From: Actinomycetes bacterium
GTDB lineage: Bacteria; Actinomycetota; Actinomycetes; Actinomycetales; Demequinaceae
DNA length: 64,000 nt
Assembly (NCBI GenBank): GCA_023411615.1
Contig: JAEYOR010000027.1
Location: 1-64,000, forward strand
Direction: 5' to 3'
Positions 33,563 through 42,990 of the stretch are shown here, piece by piece (within the stretch, counting starts at the first letter, position 1; every line of letters begins with the position of its first letter). The position numbers and the translations under genes are program-made. Below the pieces are notes generated by a model. The model worked only from the letters and a program-made list of their open reading frames with translations, did no database searches and was not told where the DNA came from.

Positions 33563-35275
33563 TTACCGAGGGGACGGTGTGGCATCGAGACTAATCACCT
33601 CCTGCACAACATCGAGGATTCCAAGGTCATGTGTCACCACAATGACACTTGTTCCACGGGCCTGCATTGCTGTGAGCGCCGCACGGAGGGCGTCGATTCC
33701 GTCCGCGTCTAGGTGCTCTGCTGGCTCGTCGATGAGATGGACGGGTGCCGGGCACACAAGCGCGCGCGCCAGCAACAACCGGCGTCTCTCACCACCCGAG
33801 ACGGTGAGACCGCCCGAGCCAAGTTCGGTATTGAGGCCTTCTGGCTGGGAGCGAATCCACTGCCCAAGGCCCACTGCGTCGAGAGCCTCGTTCGCTTGAC
33901 CCTCCGTCACGTCTCCGCGTGCGACCCGGAGGTTTTCGAGCACCGATGTGCCAAAGATGTGCGCGTCCTCAGGCGTGACCGCAACGTTGGTGCCCAAGGT
34001 GTGCACACCGACCGGCTCACCCCCGAAGGTGACGGAACCTGCCGCAGGCGGCAACGCTCCAGCAATGGTGAGCAGCAGCGTCGTCTTGCCAATCCCCGAG
34101 CGGCCCACAATGCCCAGCGCTCCACCAGATTCAAGCGTTGCGGTAACCGGAACAGTAGGCACCATTCCTGGCCAGGCCGCCTGGAGGCCGTCGAGACGCA
34201 ACACGGCCGACGCTGGGGCCGGGGGAGCGGCATCGTCACCTGCAGTGGGGAATGCGGCATCTGCAGTTGGGCTTGCGGCGCGGGTGGCGACTTCGCCGCC
34301 TTCGGATGTGGCGAGCACTCGTCGTGCCGCGGCAGCCGAACGGAATGCCTGCATTGTTGCGCCAGGCACGGCTGAGACGGCTTCGAAGGCGCTGAGCGGG
34401 AGGAGGGCAATGACGGCGGCACTCGTGGGGCTGAGGCCGTGATCGCGCGCCGCGATCACTGCAAGGGCAAGAGCGGCGAACAGTGCAAGGCCCTGAGCGG
34501 CCTGTAATGCGGCCGCCGCCCATGCGGAGGGACGTGCCGCATGCTCTGCGGCCGCCTCGGCGTCACGATTCGCGGCGCGCAGCTCTTCGGTTGCCTCCGC
34601 AGCGGTGCCCCACAACCGATGCTCAACCGCGCCGTCGATCGCTTCGAGAGTGGCCGTCGAGACGCGGGCGGCCGCTTCTGTGCCGTGTTCGGCTGCTGCA
34701 CGAGTCGAACGCCACGTGCCGAGTCCTGAGAGCACAACGGCCATGACGAGGCACACAGCAAGTGCGAGCCCTGCCCAGGGCAACAGGCACGCCGTGATGA
34801 TGATGGCAGCGAGGCTCACCGTGCTTGCGACACCAAGCGGCACGAGTGAGCGCACCACCGCGTCACCCATCGCGTCGATATCGCCGCCGATGCGCGCCAC
34901 CACGTCTCCGCGCTTGAGAGACAGCACACGTTCCGCACCCGTCGCCGCCACCCGCTCATACGTGCGCGTGCGGAGTGAGACAACTCCGCGCAGGGCGGTC
35001 TCGTGACTCACGAGGCGCTCGAGATAACGGAACAGCCCACGGCCGATGCCAAAGAAGCGCACAGCAACCGAAGCCACCGCAAGGTCGGCAGGGGAGGGCA
35101 TCTGGGCGGCGCGCGCGATCATCCACGCGGCCACCGCCGCCAAGCCCACCGCAGACCCGAGCGCGAAAGTGCCCCACACAATCGAGCCGATGATGCGTGC
35201 CGGCGTCACGTCCGCATCGCGCAGGAGTGCGCGCACCGGAACGGGCGTGCGTTGTGGTGTGCGGGAGGCGCTCAA
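33563..35275 (-). CDS. cydC: Thiol/haem exporter subunit CydC
   Basis: CydDC is an ABC exporter of cysteine/glutathione needed to assemble cytochrome bd. The 570-residue half-transporter has six membrane helices (residues about 25-300), then Walker A GRSGIGKTT, signature VSGGERRR and Walker B VHLIDEPAEHLD, typical of CydC. An Ala/Pro-rich linker (residues about 330-355) joins the domains. The start overlaps cydD by four bases. The sensor kinase follows. Confidence 0.93.
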   Translation of the reverse strand: MSASRTPQRTPVPVRALLRDADVTPARIIGSIVWGTFALGSAVGLAAVAAWMIARAAQMPSPADLAVASVAVRFFGIGRGLFRYLERLVSHETALRGVVSLRTRTYERVAATGAERVLSLKRGDVVARIGGDIDAMGDAVVRSLVPLGVASTVSLAAIIITACLLPWAGLALAVCLVMAVVLSGLGTWRSTRAAAEHGTEAAARVSTATLEAIDGAVEHRLWGTAAEATEELRAANRDAEAAAEHAARPSAWAAAALQAAQGLALFAALALAVIAARDHGLSPTSAAVIALLPLSAFEAVSAVPGATMQAFRSAAAARRVLATSEGGEVATRAASPTADAAFPTAGDDAAPPAPASAVLRLDGLQAAWPGMVPTVPVTATLESGGALGIVGRSGIGKTTLLLTIAGALPPAAGSVTFGGEPVGVHTLGTNVAVTPEDAHIFGTSVLENLRVARGDVTEGQANEALDAVGLGQWIRSQPEGLNTELGSGGLTVSGGERRRLLLARALVCPAPVHLIDEPAEHLDADGIDALRAALTAMQARGTSVIVVTHDLGILDVVQEVISLDATPSPR

Positions 35276-36864
35276 GGGGAGACCTCCTGGACGGGAGCTG
35301 CCGTCACCTCGACGCAGCGGTGTGCCGCCGCGATGAGCAGAGGATCGTGAGTGGCAGCCACCACGGTGGCGCCTTGTTGTGCGGCGGCGACGATGCGGCC
35401 GATGAGCGCCTCACGGGCCTCCCCGTCAAGGTGAGCGGTTGGCTCATCGAACAACATGACGGGACGCCCGGACGTCAGGGCCCGCTCGTAGGCGACGAGC
35501 TGGCGTTGACCCAAGCTGAGGGTGCGACCGGCCGGACCCAGCTCGGGACGCTGCGGAACCCACGCAACGTGCCCGATCCACGCGCCGGCGTCGGCAACCT
35601 CCATTGCCACATCGCCCGCGCGAGTGTGCGCTATGACGGCGCCCTCATCCACCGCGATCAGCCCGCCCAGCGCGAGCAGCGCCGTTGACTTCCCGTCTCC
35701 ATTGGGCCCCTGGAGCACCGTGAGCTCACCCGGGCGCGCCTCGAAACTCAGTCCGCTCGGTGCATGCCTGGTGCCGTCCGGCGTCGCAATGGACACGCCC
35801 TCACAGCGCAACGCCGCACCGGACAGATCAGGGCGCTCACCTCCGGGTGTCCCGGTCCCCACCGCAGGCATGGCGAGCACCGCGAACGCGCCGTCAGCGG
35901 CCGCCAGGCCATCTGCAGACGCGTGGAAATGCGTGCCGACATTGCGCAAGGGGAGGTAAATCTCCGGGGCGAGGATCAGCACTGCGAGTGCGGTCTCGAT
36001 CGAGACATGACCATCGATGAGACGGAAGCCGAGAGTGACGGCAACGATCGCGACTGACAGCGTGGTGAGGAGTTCGAGAACGAGGCCCGACAAGAACGCG
36101 ATGCGAAGCGACCCCATCGTCGCCTTCCGTGCCGCATCACCGAGTTCCCGCACCCGTGCCACCGGCCCGCGCTCGCGACCAAGTGCGCGCAGCGTCGGCA
36201 CGCCGGCGATGAGGTCGAGCACTCGCGCGCCAAGCCGCTCCATCGCTTCCATGTGGGCCGCCGAGCGCGCGGAGGTGAGGAGGCCGACGAGCACCATGAA
36301 AATCGGCACAAGCGGCAATGTGAGAACCACGATGAGCGCCGACAACCAATCGACGCCGAGCACCACGAGCAGCATGAGCGGTGTGACCGTGCACGCGAGG
36401 ATGAGTTGGGGCAGGTAACGCACAAAATACGGAAGGAGTCCGTCGAGGCCGCGGGTGACAGTTGTCACCACCTCCGCACCCTTGCCGGAGGCGATCCACC
36501 GCGGCCCGAGCGTGGTTGCGTGCTCAACCACGGCCTCACGCACATGCGAGATCACCTTGGTGCCCGCGCGGTGCGCAAGCCGCTCCTGGACCCACACGAG
36601 AGCCACGCGCATCGCGATCACCGCCGCAAGGAGCGGCAGCCCCACGCCGAGTGCGCGCGTGCTGATCGGCACAAGCGAGCCCACGTATGCGAGTCCGTCT
36701 CCAGCGAGAGGGGCGGGCGCCAGCACCGGTGCCAGCATTCGCGCAACGAGCAGCGCCTGGACCAAGAGGGTGGCCGCGGTGAGGAAACCAAGCACCGCCG
36801 TCACGATGACGTAACGGCGGGCTGGACCGATCCGCGCGATGAGGCGCGGGTCGATGGGTTTCAT
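35272..36864 (-). CDS. cydD: Thiol/haem exporter subunit CydD
   Basis: The 530-residue partner of CydC. Membrane helices occupy about residues 18-300. The nucleotide-binding domain has Walker A GPNGDGKST, Walker B VMLFDEPTAHLD and switch histidine ATHD. The ABC signature reads LSLGQ where LSGGQ is usual, and the P-loop has Asp at a position normally Ala or Ser; both are tolerated in some transporters but may weaken one ATP site. It lies seven bases after cydB. Confidence 0.93.
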   Translation of the reverse strand: MKPIDPRLIARIGPARRYVIVTAVLGFLTAATLLVQALLVARMLAPVLAPAPLAGDGLAYVGSLVPISTRALGVGLPLLAAVIAMRVALVWVQERLAHRAGTKVISHVREAVVEHATTLGPRWIASGKGAEVVTTVTRGLDGLLPYFVRYLPQLILACTVTPLMLLVVLGVDWLSALIVVLTLPLVPIFMVLVGLLTSARSAAHMEAMERLGARVLDLIAGVPTLRALGRERGPVARVRELGDAARKATMGSLRIAFLSGLVLELLTTLSVAIVAVTLGFRLIDGHVSIETALAVLILAPEIYLPLRNVGTHFHASADGLAAADGAFAVLAMPAVGTGTPGGERPDLSGAALRCEGVSIATPDGTRHAPSGLSFEARPGELTVLQGPNGDGKSTALLALGGLIAVDEGAVIAHTRAGDVAMEVADAGAWIGHVAWVPQRPELGPAGRTLSLGQRQLVAYERALTSGRPVMLFDEPTAHLDGEAREALIGRIVAAAQQGATVVAATHDPLLIAAAHRCVEVTAAPVQEVSP

Positions 36865-36871
36865 GGGGCCC

Positions 36872-37918
36872 CTATGCGGATTGCTTTGTGAACGTCAGTT
36901 CATTGTGCTCCGGCATGTGGTCCTCGGTGAGGCGACGGCGGAACACCCAGTACGTCCACGCCTGGTACGCGAGCACCACGGGGGTGAAGATCGCGGCTAC
37001 CCATGTCATCACAACAAGAGTGGTGTGGGACGAGGCGGCAACGAGCCCGGTGTCGCCATGGACCACGAGGCTGTAGGCAGGATCGGTGGTGGACGGCATG
37101 ACGTTGGGGAACATCGCACCAAAGATCAGCGTCACTGCGCCCACGATCGCGAGGGCGTTGGCCACAAAGGCCCAGCCGTGGCGCTCGATGAAGCTGCACA
37201 AAGCGGCGCCCGCGAGGCCGAGCGCCGCAAGCACGAGCGCGCCCCACGTCCATGTGTTGTTCGAGTACGCGAGTTGCAACCACAGGGCCCACACCGCGCC
37301 AACACCGAGCGCCGCCACGGAGGCACCTCGAGCCCAACGGGCAGCACGCCGTTGCACATCTCCACCCGTCTTGAGCGACAGGAAGATCGCGCCGTGACTG
37401 AGGAAGAGAGCGAGTGTGACTGCGCCTCCCACCAAAGCGAAGGGATTGAGCAAGTTGAAGAAGCCGCCCGTGTACGTGCCGGTCTCATCGATCGGCACGC
37501 CGCGAACGATGTTGGCGAAGGCCACGCCCCACAGGATCGATGGAATCCACGCCGTGATGATGATGGCGAGGTCCCAGCGGTCACGCCACTTCTGATCGTT
37601 GATCTTGGAGCGGTACTCGATAGCGACGGCTCGCACGATCAACGCGATGAGGATGAGGAGCAGCGGCAGGTAGAAACCCGAGAACAGCGTCGCGTACCAC
37701 TCGGGGAATGCGGCAAAGGTCGCTCCGCCCGCGGTGAGCAGCCATACCTCGTTGCCGTCCCACACAGGGCCGATGGTGTTGAGGAGGAGGCGACGGCCTT
37801 TGGCGGTCTTGCCAACAAAAGGCATGAGCATGCCGACGCCGAAGTCAAAGCCTTCGAGAACGAGGTAGCCGGTCCAGAGCACTCCGATGAGGATGAACCA
37901 GAACGTTGCGAGATCCAT
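36872..37918 (-). CDS. cydB: Cytochrome bd ubiquinol/menaquinol oxidase subunit II
   Basis: The 348-residue protein has about nine hydrophobic helices and the CydB landmarks FILIGVLWTGYLVLEGFDFG, GPVWDGNEVWLL and FPEWYATLFSGFYLPL. With CydA it forms the high-affinity, non-proton-pumping oxidase used under low oxygen or stress. It lies 18 bases after cydA. Confidence 0.96.
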   Translation of the reverse strand: MDLATFWFILIGVLWTGYLVLEGFDFGVGMLMPFVGKTAKGRRLLLNTIGPVWDGNEVWLLTAGGATFAAFPEWYATLFSGFYLPLLLILIALIVRAVAIEYRSKINDQKWRDRWDLAIIITAWIPSILWGVAFANIVRGVPIDETGTYTGGFFNLLNPFALVGGAVTLALFLSHGAIFLSLKTGGDVQRRAARWARGASVAALGVGAVWALWLQLAYSNNTWTWGALVLAALGLAGAALCSFIERHGWAFVANALAIVGAVTLIFGAMFPNVMPSTTDPAYSLVVHGDTGLVAASSHTTLVVMTWVAAIFTPVVLAYQAWTYWVFRRRLTEDHMPEHNELTFTKQSA

Positions 37919-37936
37919 GTGGCGGTCCTTTCCGTC

Positions 37937-39439
37937 CTAGTACGCGAAGGAGAGCGGGGCGTCGTTATCGGTGGCGACAACTGGCTCTTCGACAATCGGC
38001 GCGCCTTCTTGGGTGTAGCGCGCGATAAGGCGATACCAGAACACGCCGAGCACGGCATAGATGACAGTGAAGATGATCATTGAGGTGGCGACCTCAAAGG
38101 TGTCAGCCGCTTTCGATACGCCATGCATCGTGAGCAGATAGACAGGGTCCGTGCCGTCATACGACGGGTTTGGCGCTACCACAAAGGGTTGGCGTCCCAT
38201 TTCCGTGAAGATCCAGCCAAAGGAGGCGGCCAGGTACGGCATCGGCAAGGACACCAGTGCGAGCTTGCGCATCCACGGCTGTGTGACGGTGCCGCCCTTG
38301 CGGGTGAACCACAGCACGGTGAGCGCCAAGGCTGCGGAGAAGACCGCAAGGCCGATCATGAGGCGGAAGGACCAGTAGGTGACGGCAAGGTTGGGGCGTG
38401 TTGACCCGTCCACCTCGTAGCCGTCAACGGCCGGAACGATTGGGTTCTCAGCGTCCGAGACTCCGGCGTACTGGCGCTGCAGTTCATTCACCCCGTACAC
38501 GGTCGCGTTGAAGTCGCCTTCGGCGAGCCATGACGTGAGGCCAGGAATCGCGAGGATGTGCTGGACGGAGCCTGGGTCGTTGCCACCGAGGTTCCCGATT
38601 GCGAGAAGAGAGAATGAGGCGCCGTCCTCGGTCTCCATGATGCCTTCAGCGGCGGCCATCTTCATCGGCTGTTGCTCGAACATGAGCTTGGCTTGAATAT
38701 CGCCAGAGACGATGATCGCGATGCCGGCAATGATCATCGTCACCGCGCCGAAGCGAGAAGCCGTGCGGTAGAGCGACATGTCGGCGGAGTCCTTCGGCTC
38801 GCCCGCACGGTGCTTCTTCACCATCCAGTACACGGCGATGCCGGACACAAACGTCCCGGCGACGAGGAAGGCGGAGGCGATGACGTGCGGGAAGGCAGCA
38901 AGCGTTGTCGAGTTCGTCAGCACCTCCCAGATGCTCACCATCTCAGCGCGACCCTTTTCAGGGTTGTAGGCGGTGCCAACGGGGTGCTGCATCCAAGAGT
39001 TGGCGGCGAGGATGAAGTAGGCGGAAAGGTTTGAGCCGATTGCGAAGGCCCACACCGTTGCGAGGTGCACCTTCTTGGGCAGGCGGTCCCAACCGAAGAT
39101 CCATAGACCCAGGAACGTCGATTCAAGGAAGAATGCGATGAGCGCTTCCATCGCGAGTGGGGCGCCAAAGATGTCGCCCACGTACCGCGAGTACTCCGAC
39201 CAGTTCATGCCGAACTGGAATTCCTGCACGATTCCAGTCGCCACACCGAGAGCAAAGTTGATGAGGAGCAACTTGCCGTAGAACTTGGTGAGACGCAGCC
39301 ATTTCTCATTGCCCGTGCGCACCCATGCGGTCTGCATGATGGCCACCAAGATCGATAGCCCAATGGTGAGGGGAACGAGGATGAAGTGGTAGACGGTGGT
39401 GATACCGAACTGCCAGCGCGCAAGTTCCAGCGCCTCCAT
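37937..39439 (-). CDS. cydA: Cytochrome bd oxidase subunit I
   Basis: The 500-residue subunit carries the haems. YHFILVPLTIG holds the haem b595 histidine and FPHVIASAFL the haem b558 histidine; GRQPFVV is the family signature. The Q-loop is of the short type (MFEQQPMKMAAAEG retains the Lys and Glu). ATG at 39439 follows GAAGGAGG. A palindrome resembling a DosR box lies 59 bases upstream, and the operon includes a DosS-like kinase gene, so hypoxia or redox control is likely. Confidence 0.96.
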   Translation of the reverse strand: MEALELARWQFGITTVYHFILVPLTIGLSILVAIMQTAWVRTGNEKWLRLTKFYGKLLLINFALGVATGIVQEFQFGMNWSEYSRYVGDIFGAPLAMEALIAFFLESTFLGLWIFGWDRLPKKVHLATVWAFAIGSNLSAYFILAANSWMQHPVGTAYNPEKGRAEMVSIWEVLTNSTTLAAFPHVIASAFLVAGTFVSGIAVYWMVKKHRAGEPKDSADMSLYRTASRFGAVTMIIAGIAIIVSGDIQAKLMFEQQPMKMAAAEGIMETEDGASFSLLAIGNLGGNDPGSVQHILAIPGLTSWLAEGDFNATVYGVNELQRQYAGVSDAENPIVPAVDGYEVDGSTRPNLAVTYWSFRLMIGLAVFSAALALTVLWFTRKGGTVTQPWMRKLALVSLPMPYLAASFGWIFTEMGRQPFVVAPNPSYDGTDPVYLLTMHGVSKAADTFEVATSMIIFTVIYAVLGVFWYRLIARYTQEGAPIVEEPVVATDNDAPLSFAY

Positions 39440-39497
39440 GGCACGGCCTCCTTCATGTTGTGCCGTCAACCTACCCCGGGGCCAAATGAGGAGCACC

Positions 39498-39511
39498 GGG
39501 ACTGAGGTCCC
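39498..39511 (-). promoter_or_regulatory. DosR-box-like palindrome upstream of cydA
   Basis: GGGACTGAGGTCCC matches the 14-base core of the DosR box (GGGACT-WW-AGTCCC) except for the two central bases and one arm base. It lies about 25 bases upstream of a possible -10 (TAGGTT, 39473-39468), where a DosR-type activator usually binds. A second half-site, GGGACTT, is on the same strand at 39555-39549. Confidence 0.6.
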
Positions 39512-39845
39512 AATTGACCCATGACCTCAGGCGTGCGGTCCTAGTGAGAAGTCCCGGGTTGTCCTGGCTTAGTGCTTCGTGACCCGGGCACCCAAAATCG
39601 GCAATGAAAACGCGGCAGACCGGGCTTTTCGGGCGGGCGTGTGTCACAATGGGCGCAGGTCAGCGCCTTCCACATGGGCGCCTACCGCGCGACTGACGCA
39701 AATGCGATGGCAGCCGGCGGATCATTCGCCAGGCGCCTTGCACAAGCGGTCGGCCGCGACGAATACAGACTTCCGTCACCGAGAGTGACGACCGACGAGG
39801 ACGCCGGGCCGGATGTGGGCGGCTTGAGGCTACGAGGTACCCGCT
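39512..39845. other. Spacer between cydA and rne
   Basis: This stretch separates the divergent cyd operon and rne. It holds the weaker DosR-like half-site at 39549-39555 and must contain the rne promoter and a long leader. I find no tRNA, riboswitch or convincing small gene in it. Autoregulation through the leader is known for E. coli rne but no equivalent structure is evident here. Confidence 0.4.
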
Positions 39846-42200
39846 GTGAGCGAGGACAACACATTTTCCCCCAACGCCGTGGTCTTCCAGGCACCCCAGG
39901 TGTCTCCGGATCAATTGACGGACAAGTCAAAGCGAGCGCCGCGTCGGGCCACCGCGCCTGCGGGTCCTCCGGTGGCTGACGACGCCAAAACGAGCGCCGA
40001 CGCCACCAAAGACACCAAGCCTGCGGCATCGCGGAGCCGCTCCGGTGGCGCGAAAAAGTCGGGTTCGCAGAAGGCTTCCGAGGCGTCGGCAAGCGACAAC
40101 GCCGAGACGAAGGAAGCGCCCGCACCGGACGGTGCATCAACCGACAAGCCTGCAATCACGCGCACGAGGACAAAGAAGCCCGCGACAACCGCGAACGCCG
40201 CGAGCGGAGAGTCGCGCTCCGATTCCGCAGACTCGGAGTCGGGCGAGAGCGACGGTGCAGATCGGGGTGGACACGGGGACGACGCTGCCGATGACGGCGG
40301 AAACGCCGCTCGCCGCCGCCGTCGCCGTGGAGGCCGCGGCCGGGGCAAAAAGCGCCCAGAAGGCGACGCCGCTGACGAGTCCTTTGCCGATGACGGTGAC
40401 GGTGATGCTGACGAGGCCGGCCACGGTGACGAGGGTGACAGCGACGATTCCGGCGAGGACGGTGGAGACAACGGGGACGGAACGGGATCAACCCGTCGGC
40501 GCCGCCGTCGTAGCCGCGGCTCGCGCTCTTCCGCGATCGCCGCGCCCGACGATCAGTTGCAAGGTTCCACGCGTCTGCAAGCCAAGCGCCAGCGTCGGCG
40601 TGACTCGCGAGACGGACAGCGCCGCCGCCCGGTGATCTCGGAGGCCGAGTTCCTCGCCCGCCGCGAGTCCGTGAGACGTGACATGGTGGTGCGGGAACAG
40701 GACGGCCGCGTTCAGATCGCCGTTCTTGAGGACGACGTCCTCGTTGAGCATTACGTGAGCCATCAGGCACAGCAGTCGATGGCGGGCAACGTCTACCTGG
40801 GCCGCGTGCAGAACGTGCTCCCTGGCATGGAAGCGGCCTTCGTTGACGTCGGCCGCGGCCGCAACGCCGTTCTCTATGCGGGCGAAGTGAACTGGGACGC
40901 CGCTGGTCTTGGTGGCAAGCCCAAGCGAATTGAACTCGCGCTCAAGCCGGGCGACACGGTGATGGTGCAGGTCACCAAGGACCCGATTGGCCACAAGGGT
41001 GCACGTGTCACCTCGCAAATCTCGCTCGCCGGTCGGTTCTTGGTCTACGTGCCCGGCGGGGGAGTGACCGGCATCAGCCGTAAGCTGCCGGACACCGAGC
41101 GCAACCGCCTGAAGAAGCTGCTCCGCGAGGTCATTCCGGCCGACGCTGGGGTCATCGTCCGTACGGCAGCTGAGGGGGCTTCGGAAGAGGAGCTTCGCGC
41201 TGACGTGGAGCGCTTGAAGCGCCAATGGGAAGTGATCCAGGCAGAGGCCGCCAAGGGCAAGGCCCCAGCGCTCCTGCGTGGCGAGCCGGACATGGCAATC
41301 CGCGTGGTGCGCGACATCTTCAACGAGGACTTCGAGTCGCTCACCATTCAGGGCGATGACACGTGGAACTCGCTGAGCGCTTACGTGGGTCAGGTGGCAC
41401 CCGATCTTGCCGAGCGGCTTCACAAGTTTGTGGGCGACGGCGATGTCTTTGCCGAGCGCAGGATCGACGAGCAGCTTGCCAAGGGCATGGACCGCAAGGT
41501 GTGGCTGCCCTCGGGAGGTTCGCTTGTCATCGATCGCACCGAAGCGATGACAGTCATTGACGTCAACACGGGCAAGTTTGTTGGCAAGGGCGGCACCCTC
41601 GAAGAGACGATGACCCTCAACAACCTTGAGGCAGCCGAAGAGATTGTGCGCCAACTTCGCCTGCGCGACATCGGCGGCATCATCGTCATTGACTTTGTTG
41701 ACATGTTGCTTGAGTCCAACCGCGACCGGGTGCTCCGCCGCCTCATCGAGTGCCTGAGCCGCGACCGCACCAAGCACCAGGTTGCTGAGGTGACGTCGCT
41801 GGGCCTCGTGCAGATGACGCGCAAGCGCGTGGGCCAGGGGCTTGTCGAGGCTTTCTCCACGACGTGTGAGCACTGCAAGGGCCGCGGCTTTGTGGTCCAC
41901 GGCGAGCCGGTGGGAGACAGCCCTGAAGAGCAGCCGTCGCGCCGCCGTGCCAGCGCAGGCCGTGTCAAGGGCAAGCTCGAAGAGGTCAAGGAAGTCGCTG
42001 TTCCTGAGCTCCACGCTCTCGACCCCCGTGAGGATGCCCGCGCGGCCGTCAAGGCCACGCTCGCATCAATCGCGGCAGCCGCTGAGAAGGCCCACCAGTC
42101 CCATGGTGAGGGGGTTGCGGCTTCCGACGTGGGGATGACTGAATCGAGCGCAGAATATGGCGACCCAAACGGGGACGACGCCCCGGCCGGGCCTAATTGA
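39846..42200 (+). CDS. rne: Ribonuclease E/G family protein
   Basis: The 784-residue endoribonuclease matures rRNA and starts mRNA decay. The first 260 residues are low-complexity, alternately acidic and Arg-rich (RRRRRRGGRGRGKKR type), an actinobacterial feature that replaces the C-terminal scaffold of E. coli RNase E. An S1 domain follows (YLGRVQNVLPGMEAAFVDVG), then the DNase I-like catalytic core with DVNTGKFVG and IVIDFVDM, and the zinc-link CEHCKGRG. GTG at 39846 starts a Ser/Glu-rich N-terminus. rplU and rpmA follow with their own promoter. Confidence 0.95.
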   Translation: MSEDNTFSPNAVVFQAPQVSPDQLTDKSKRAPRRATAPAGPPVADDAKTSADATKDTKPAASRSRSGGAKKSGSQKASEASASDNAETKEAPAPDGASTDKPAITRTRTKKPATTANAASGESRSDSADSESGESDGADRGGHGDDAADDGGNAARRRRRRGGRGRGKKRPEGDAADESFADDGDGDADEAGHGDEGDSDDSGEDGGDNGDGTGSTRRRRRRSRGSRSSAIAAPDDQLQGSTRLQAKRQRRRDSRDGQRRRPVISEAEFLARRESVRRDMVVREQDGRVQIAVLEDDVLVEHYVSHQAQQSMAGNVYLGRVQNVLPGMEAAFVDVGRGRNAVLYAGEVNWDAAGLGGKPKRIELALKPGDTVMVQVTKDPIGHKGARVTSQISLAGRFLVYVPGGGVTGISRKLPDTERNRLKKLLREVIPADAGVIVRTAAEGASEEELRADVERLKRQWEVIQAEAAKGKAPALLRGEPDMAIRVVRDIFNEDFESLTIQGDDTWNSLSAYVGQVAPDLAERLHKFVGDGDVFAERRIDEQLAKGMDRKVWLPSGGSLVIDRTEAMTVIDVNTGKFVGKGGTLEETMTLNNLEAAEEIVRQLRLRDIGGIIVIDFVDMLLESNRDRVLRRLIECLSRDRTKHQVAEVTSLGLVQMTRKRVGQGLVEAFSTTCEHCKGRGFVVHGEPVGDSPEEQPSRRRASAGRVKGKLEEVKEVAVPELHALDPREDARAAVKATLASIAAAAEKAHQSHGEGVAASDVGMTESSAEYGDPNGDDAPAGPN

Positions 42201-42226
42201 CCTGAGGCGCTGGCGCCGCGTATAGT
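42197..42226 (+). promoter_or_regulatory. Promoter of rplU-rpmA
   Basis: TTGACC (42197-42202) and TATAGT (42221-42226) are separated by 18 bases, a near-consensus promoter overlapping the end of rne. The 110-base leader up to rplU is rich in short stems (CTCCTGAGGGAG, GGCCCTTCGGGGCC) that could carry translational control. Confidence 0.75.
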
Positions 42227-42339
42227 TGTCCGTCGGCGCGCAAGCGTCTGAGCCCTGCCTGCGCCCTCCTGAGGGAGCGGCTGCGGCGGGAGATCACGGC
42301 CCTTCGGGGCCATCGAACGAGCTTCAAGAGGAACTCATC

Positions 42340-42648
42340 ATGGTGTACGCGATTGTCAAGGCTGGCGGCCGTCAGGAGAAGGTCTCCGTTGGCGACGTCG
42401 TGGTCGTGGACCGTCTCCAGGCGGATGCGGGCTCGACCATCGAACTGGCGGCGCTCCTCGTGGTTGACGGTGACAAGGTCACCTCGGCTGCCAAGGACCT
42501 CGCCAAGGTCAAGGTCACCGCTGAGGTGGTGCGCAATGAGCGCGGCCCCAAGATCCACATCCTCAAGTACAAGAACAAGACCGGTTACCGCAAGCGCATC
42601 GGTCACCGTCAGGACCTGACCCGTCTCAAGGTCACAGGCATCAAGTAA
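42340..42648 (+). CDS. rplU: 50S ribosomal protein L21
   Basis: The 102-residue protein starts MVYAIVKAGGRQEKVSVGD and has KIHILKYKNKTGYRKRIGHRQ, both L21 landmarks. ATG at 42340 follows AAGAGGAACTC. rpmA lies 14 bases downstream, the universal L21-L27 pairing. Confidence 0.98.
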   Translation: MVYAIVKAGGRQEKVSVGDVVVVDRLQADAGSTIELAALLVVDGDKVTSAAKDLAKVKVTAEVVRNERGPKIHILKYKNKTGYRKRIGHRQDLTRLKVTGIK

Positions 42649-42662
42649 GCGAGGAGTAGCAC

Positions 42663-42917
42663 ATGGCACACAAGAAGGGCGCGAGCTCCTCGCGCAATGG
42701 TCGTGACTCGAACCCCCAGTACCTGGGTGTGAAGCGCTTTGGCGGCCAGGCCGTCAACGCAGGCGAGATCCTCGTCCGCCAGCGCGGCACCCACTTCCAC
42801 CCCGGCCTCAACGTGGGCCGTGGCAAGGACGACACCCTGTTTGCCCTCGAGGCTGGCTCGGTGGCGTTCACGCAGCGTCGTGGCCGCAAGGTCATTGACG
42901 TGGTGGTCGCTGGTTAA
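42663..42917 (+). CDS. rpmA: 50S ribosomal protein L27
   Basis: The 84-residue protein has the classic MAHKKGASSSRNGRDSN start (uncleaved type) and GGQAVNAGEILVRQRGTHFHPG. A strong terminator follows 13 bases after the stop. Confidence 0.98.
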   Translation: MAHKKGASSSRNGRDSNPQYLGVKRFGGQAVNAGEILVRQRGTHFHPGLNVGRGKDDTLFALEAGSVAFTQRRGRKVIDVVVAG

Positions 42918-42930
42918 TCTCAGACTTCTC

Positions 42931-42970
42931 CAATAGGGGCGTGACCTGCGGGTGACGCCCCTATTGCTTT
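42931..42970 (+). terminator. Terminator after rpmA
   Basis: The perfect 12-base-pair stem CAATAGGGGCGT/ACGCCCCTATTG with a 12-base loop is followed by CTTTG. It separates rpmA from the convergent oxidoreductase gene. Confidence 0.85.
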
Positions 42971-42990
42971 GTCTCAAGCGCGCCAGCGTC

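Noticed and set aside
36839..38083. Long plus-strand open frame opposite cydB/cydA
   Set aside because: It is rich in His, Arg and Asp without any motif and lies wholly opposite well-conserved cytochrome bd genes.
39549..39555. Second full DosR box upstream of cydA
   Set aside because: Only one half (GGGACTT) is good; the opposite half is displaced by five bases, so I treat it as a half-site.
42227..42339. A riboswitch in the rplU leader
   Set aside because: Only short G+C hairpins are visible and they match no ligand-binding aptamer that I know; I list it as a leader only.
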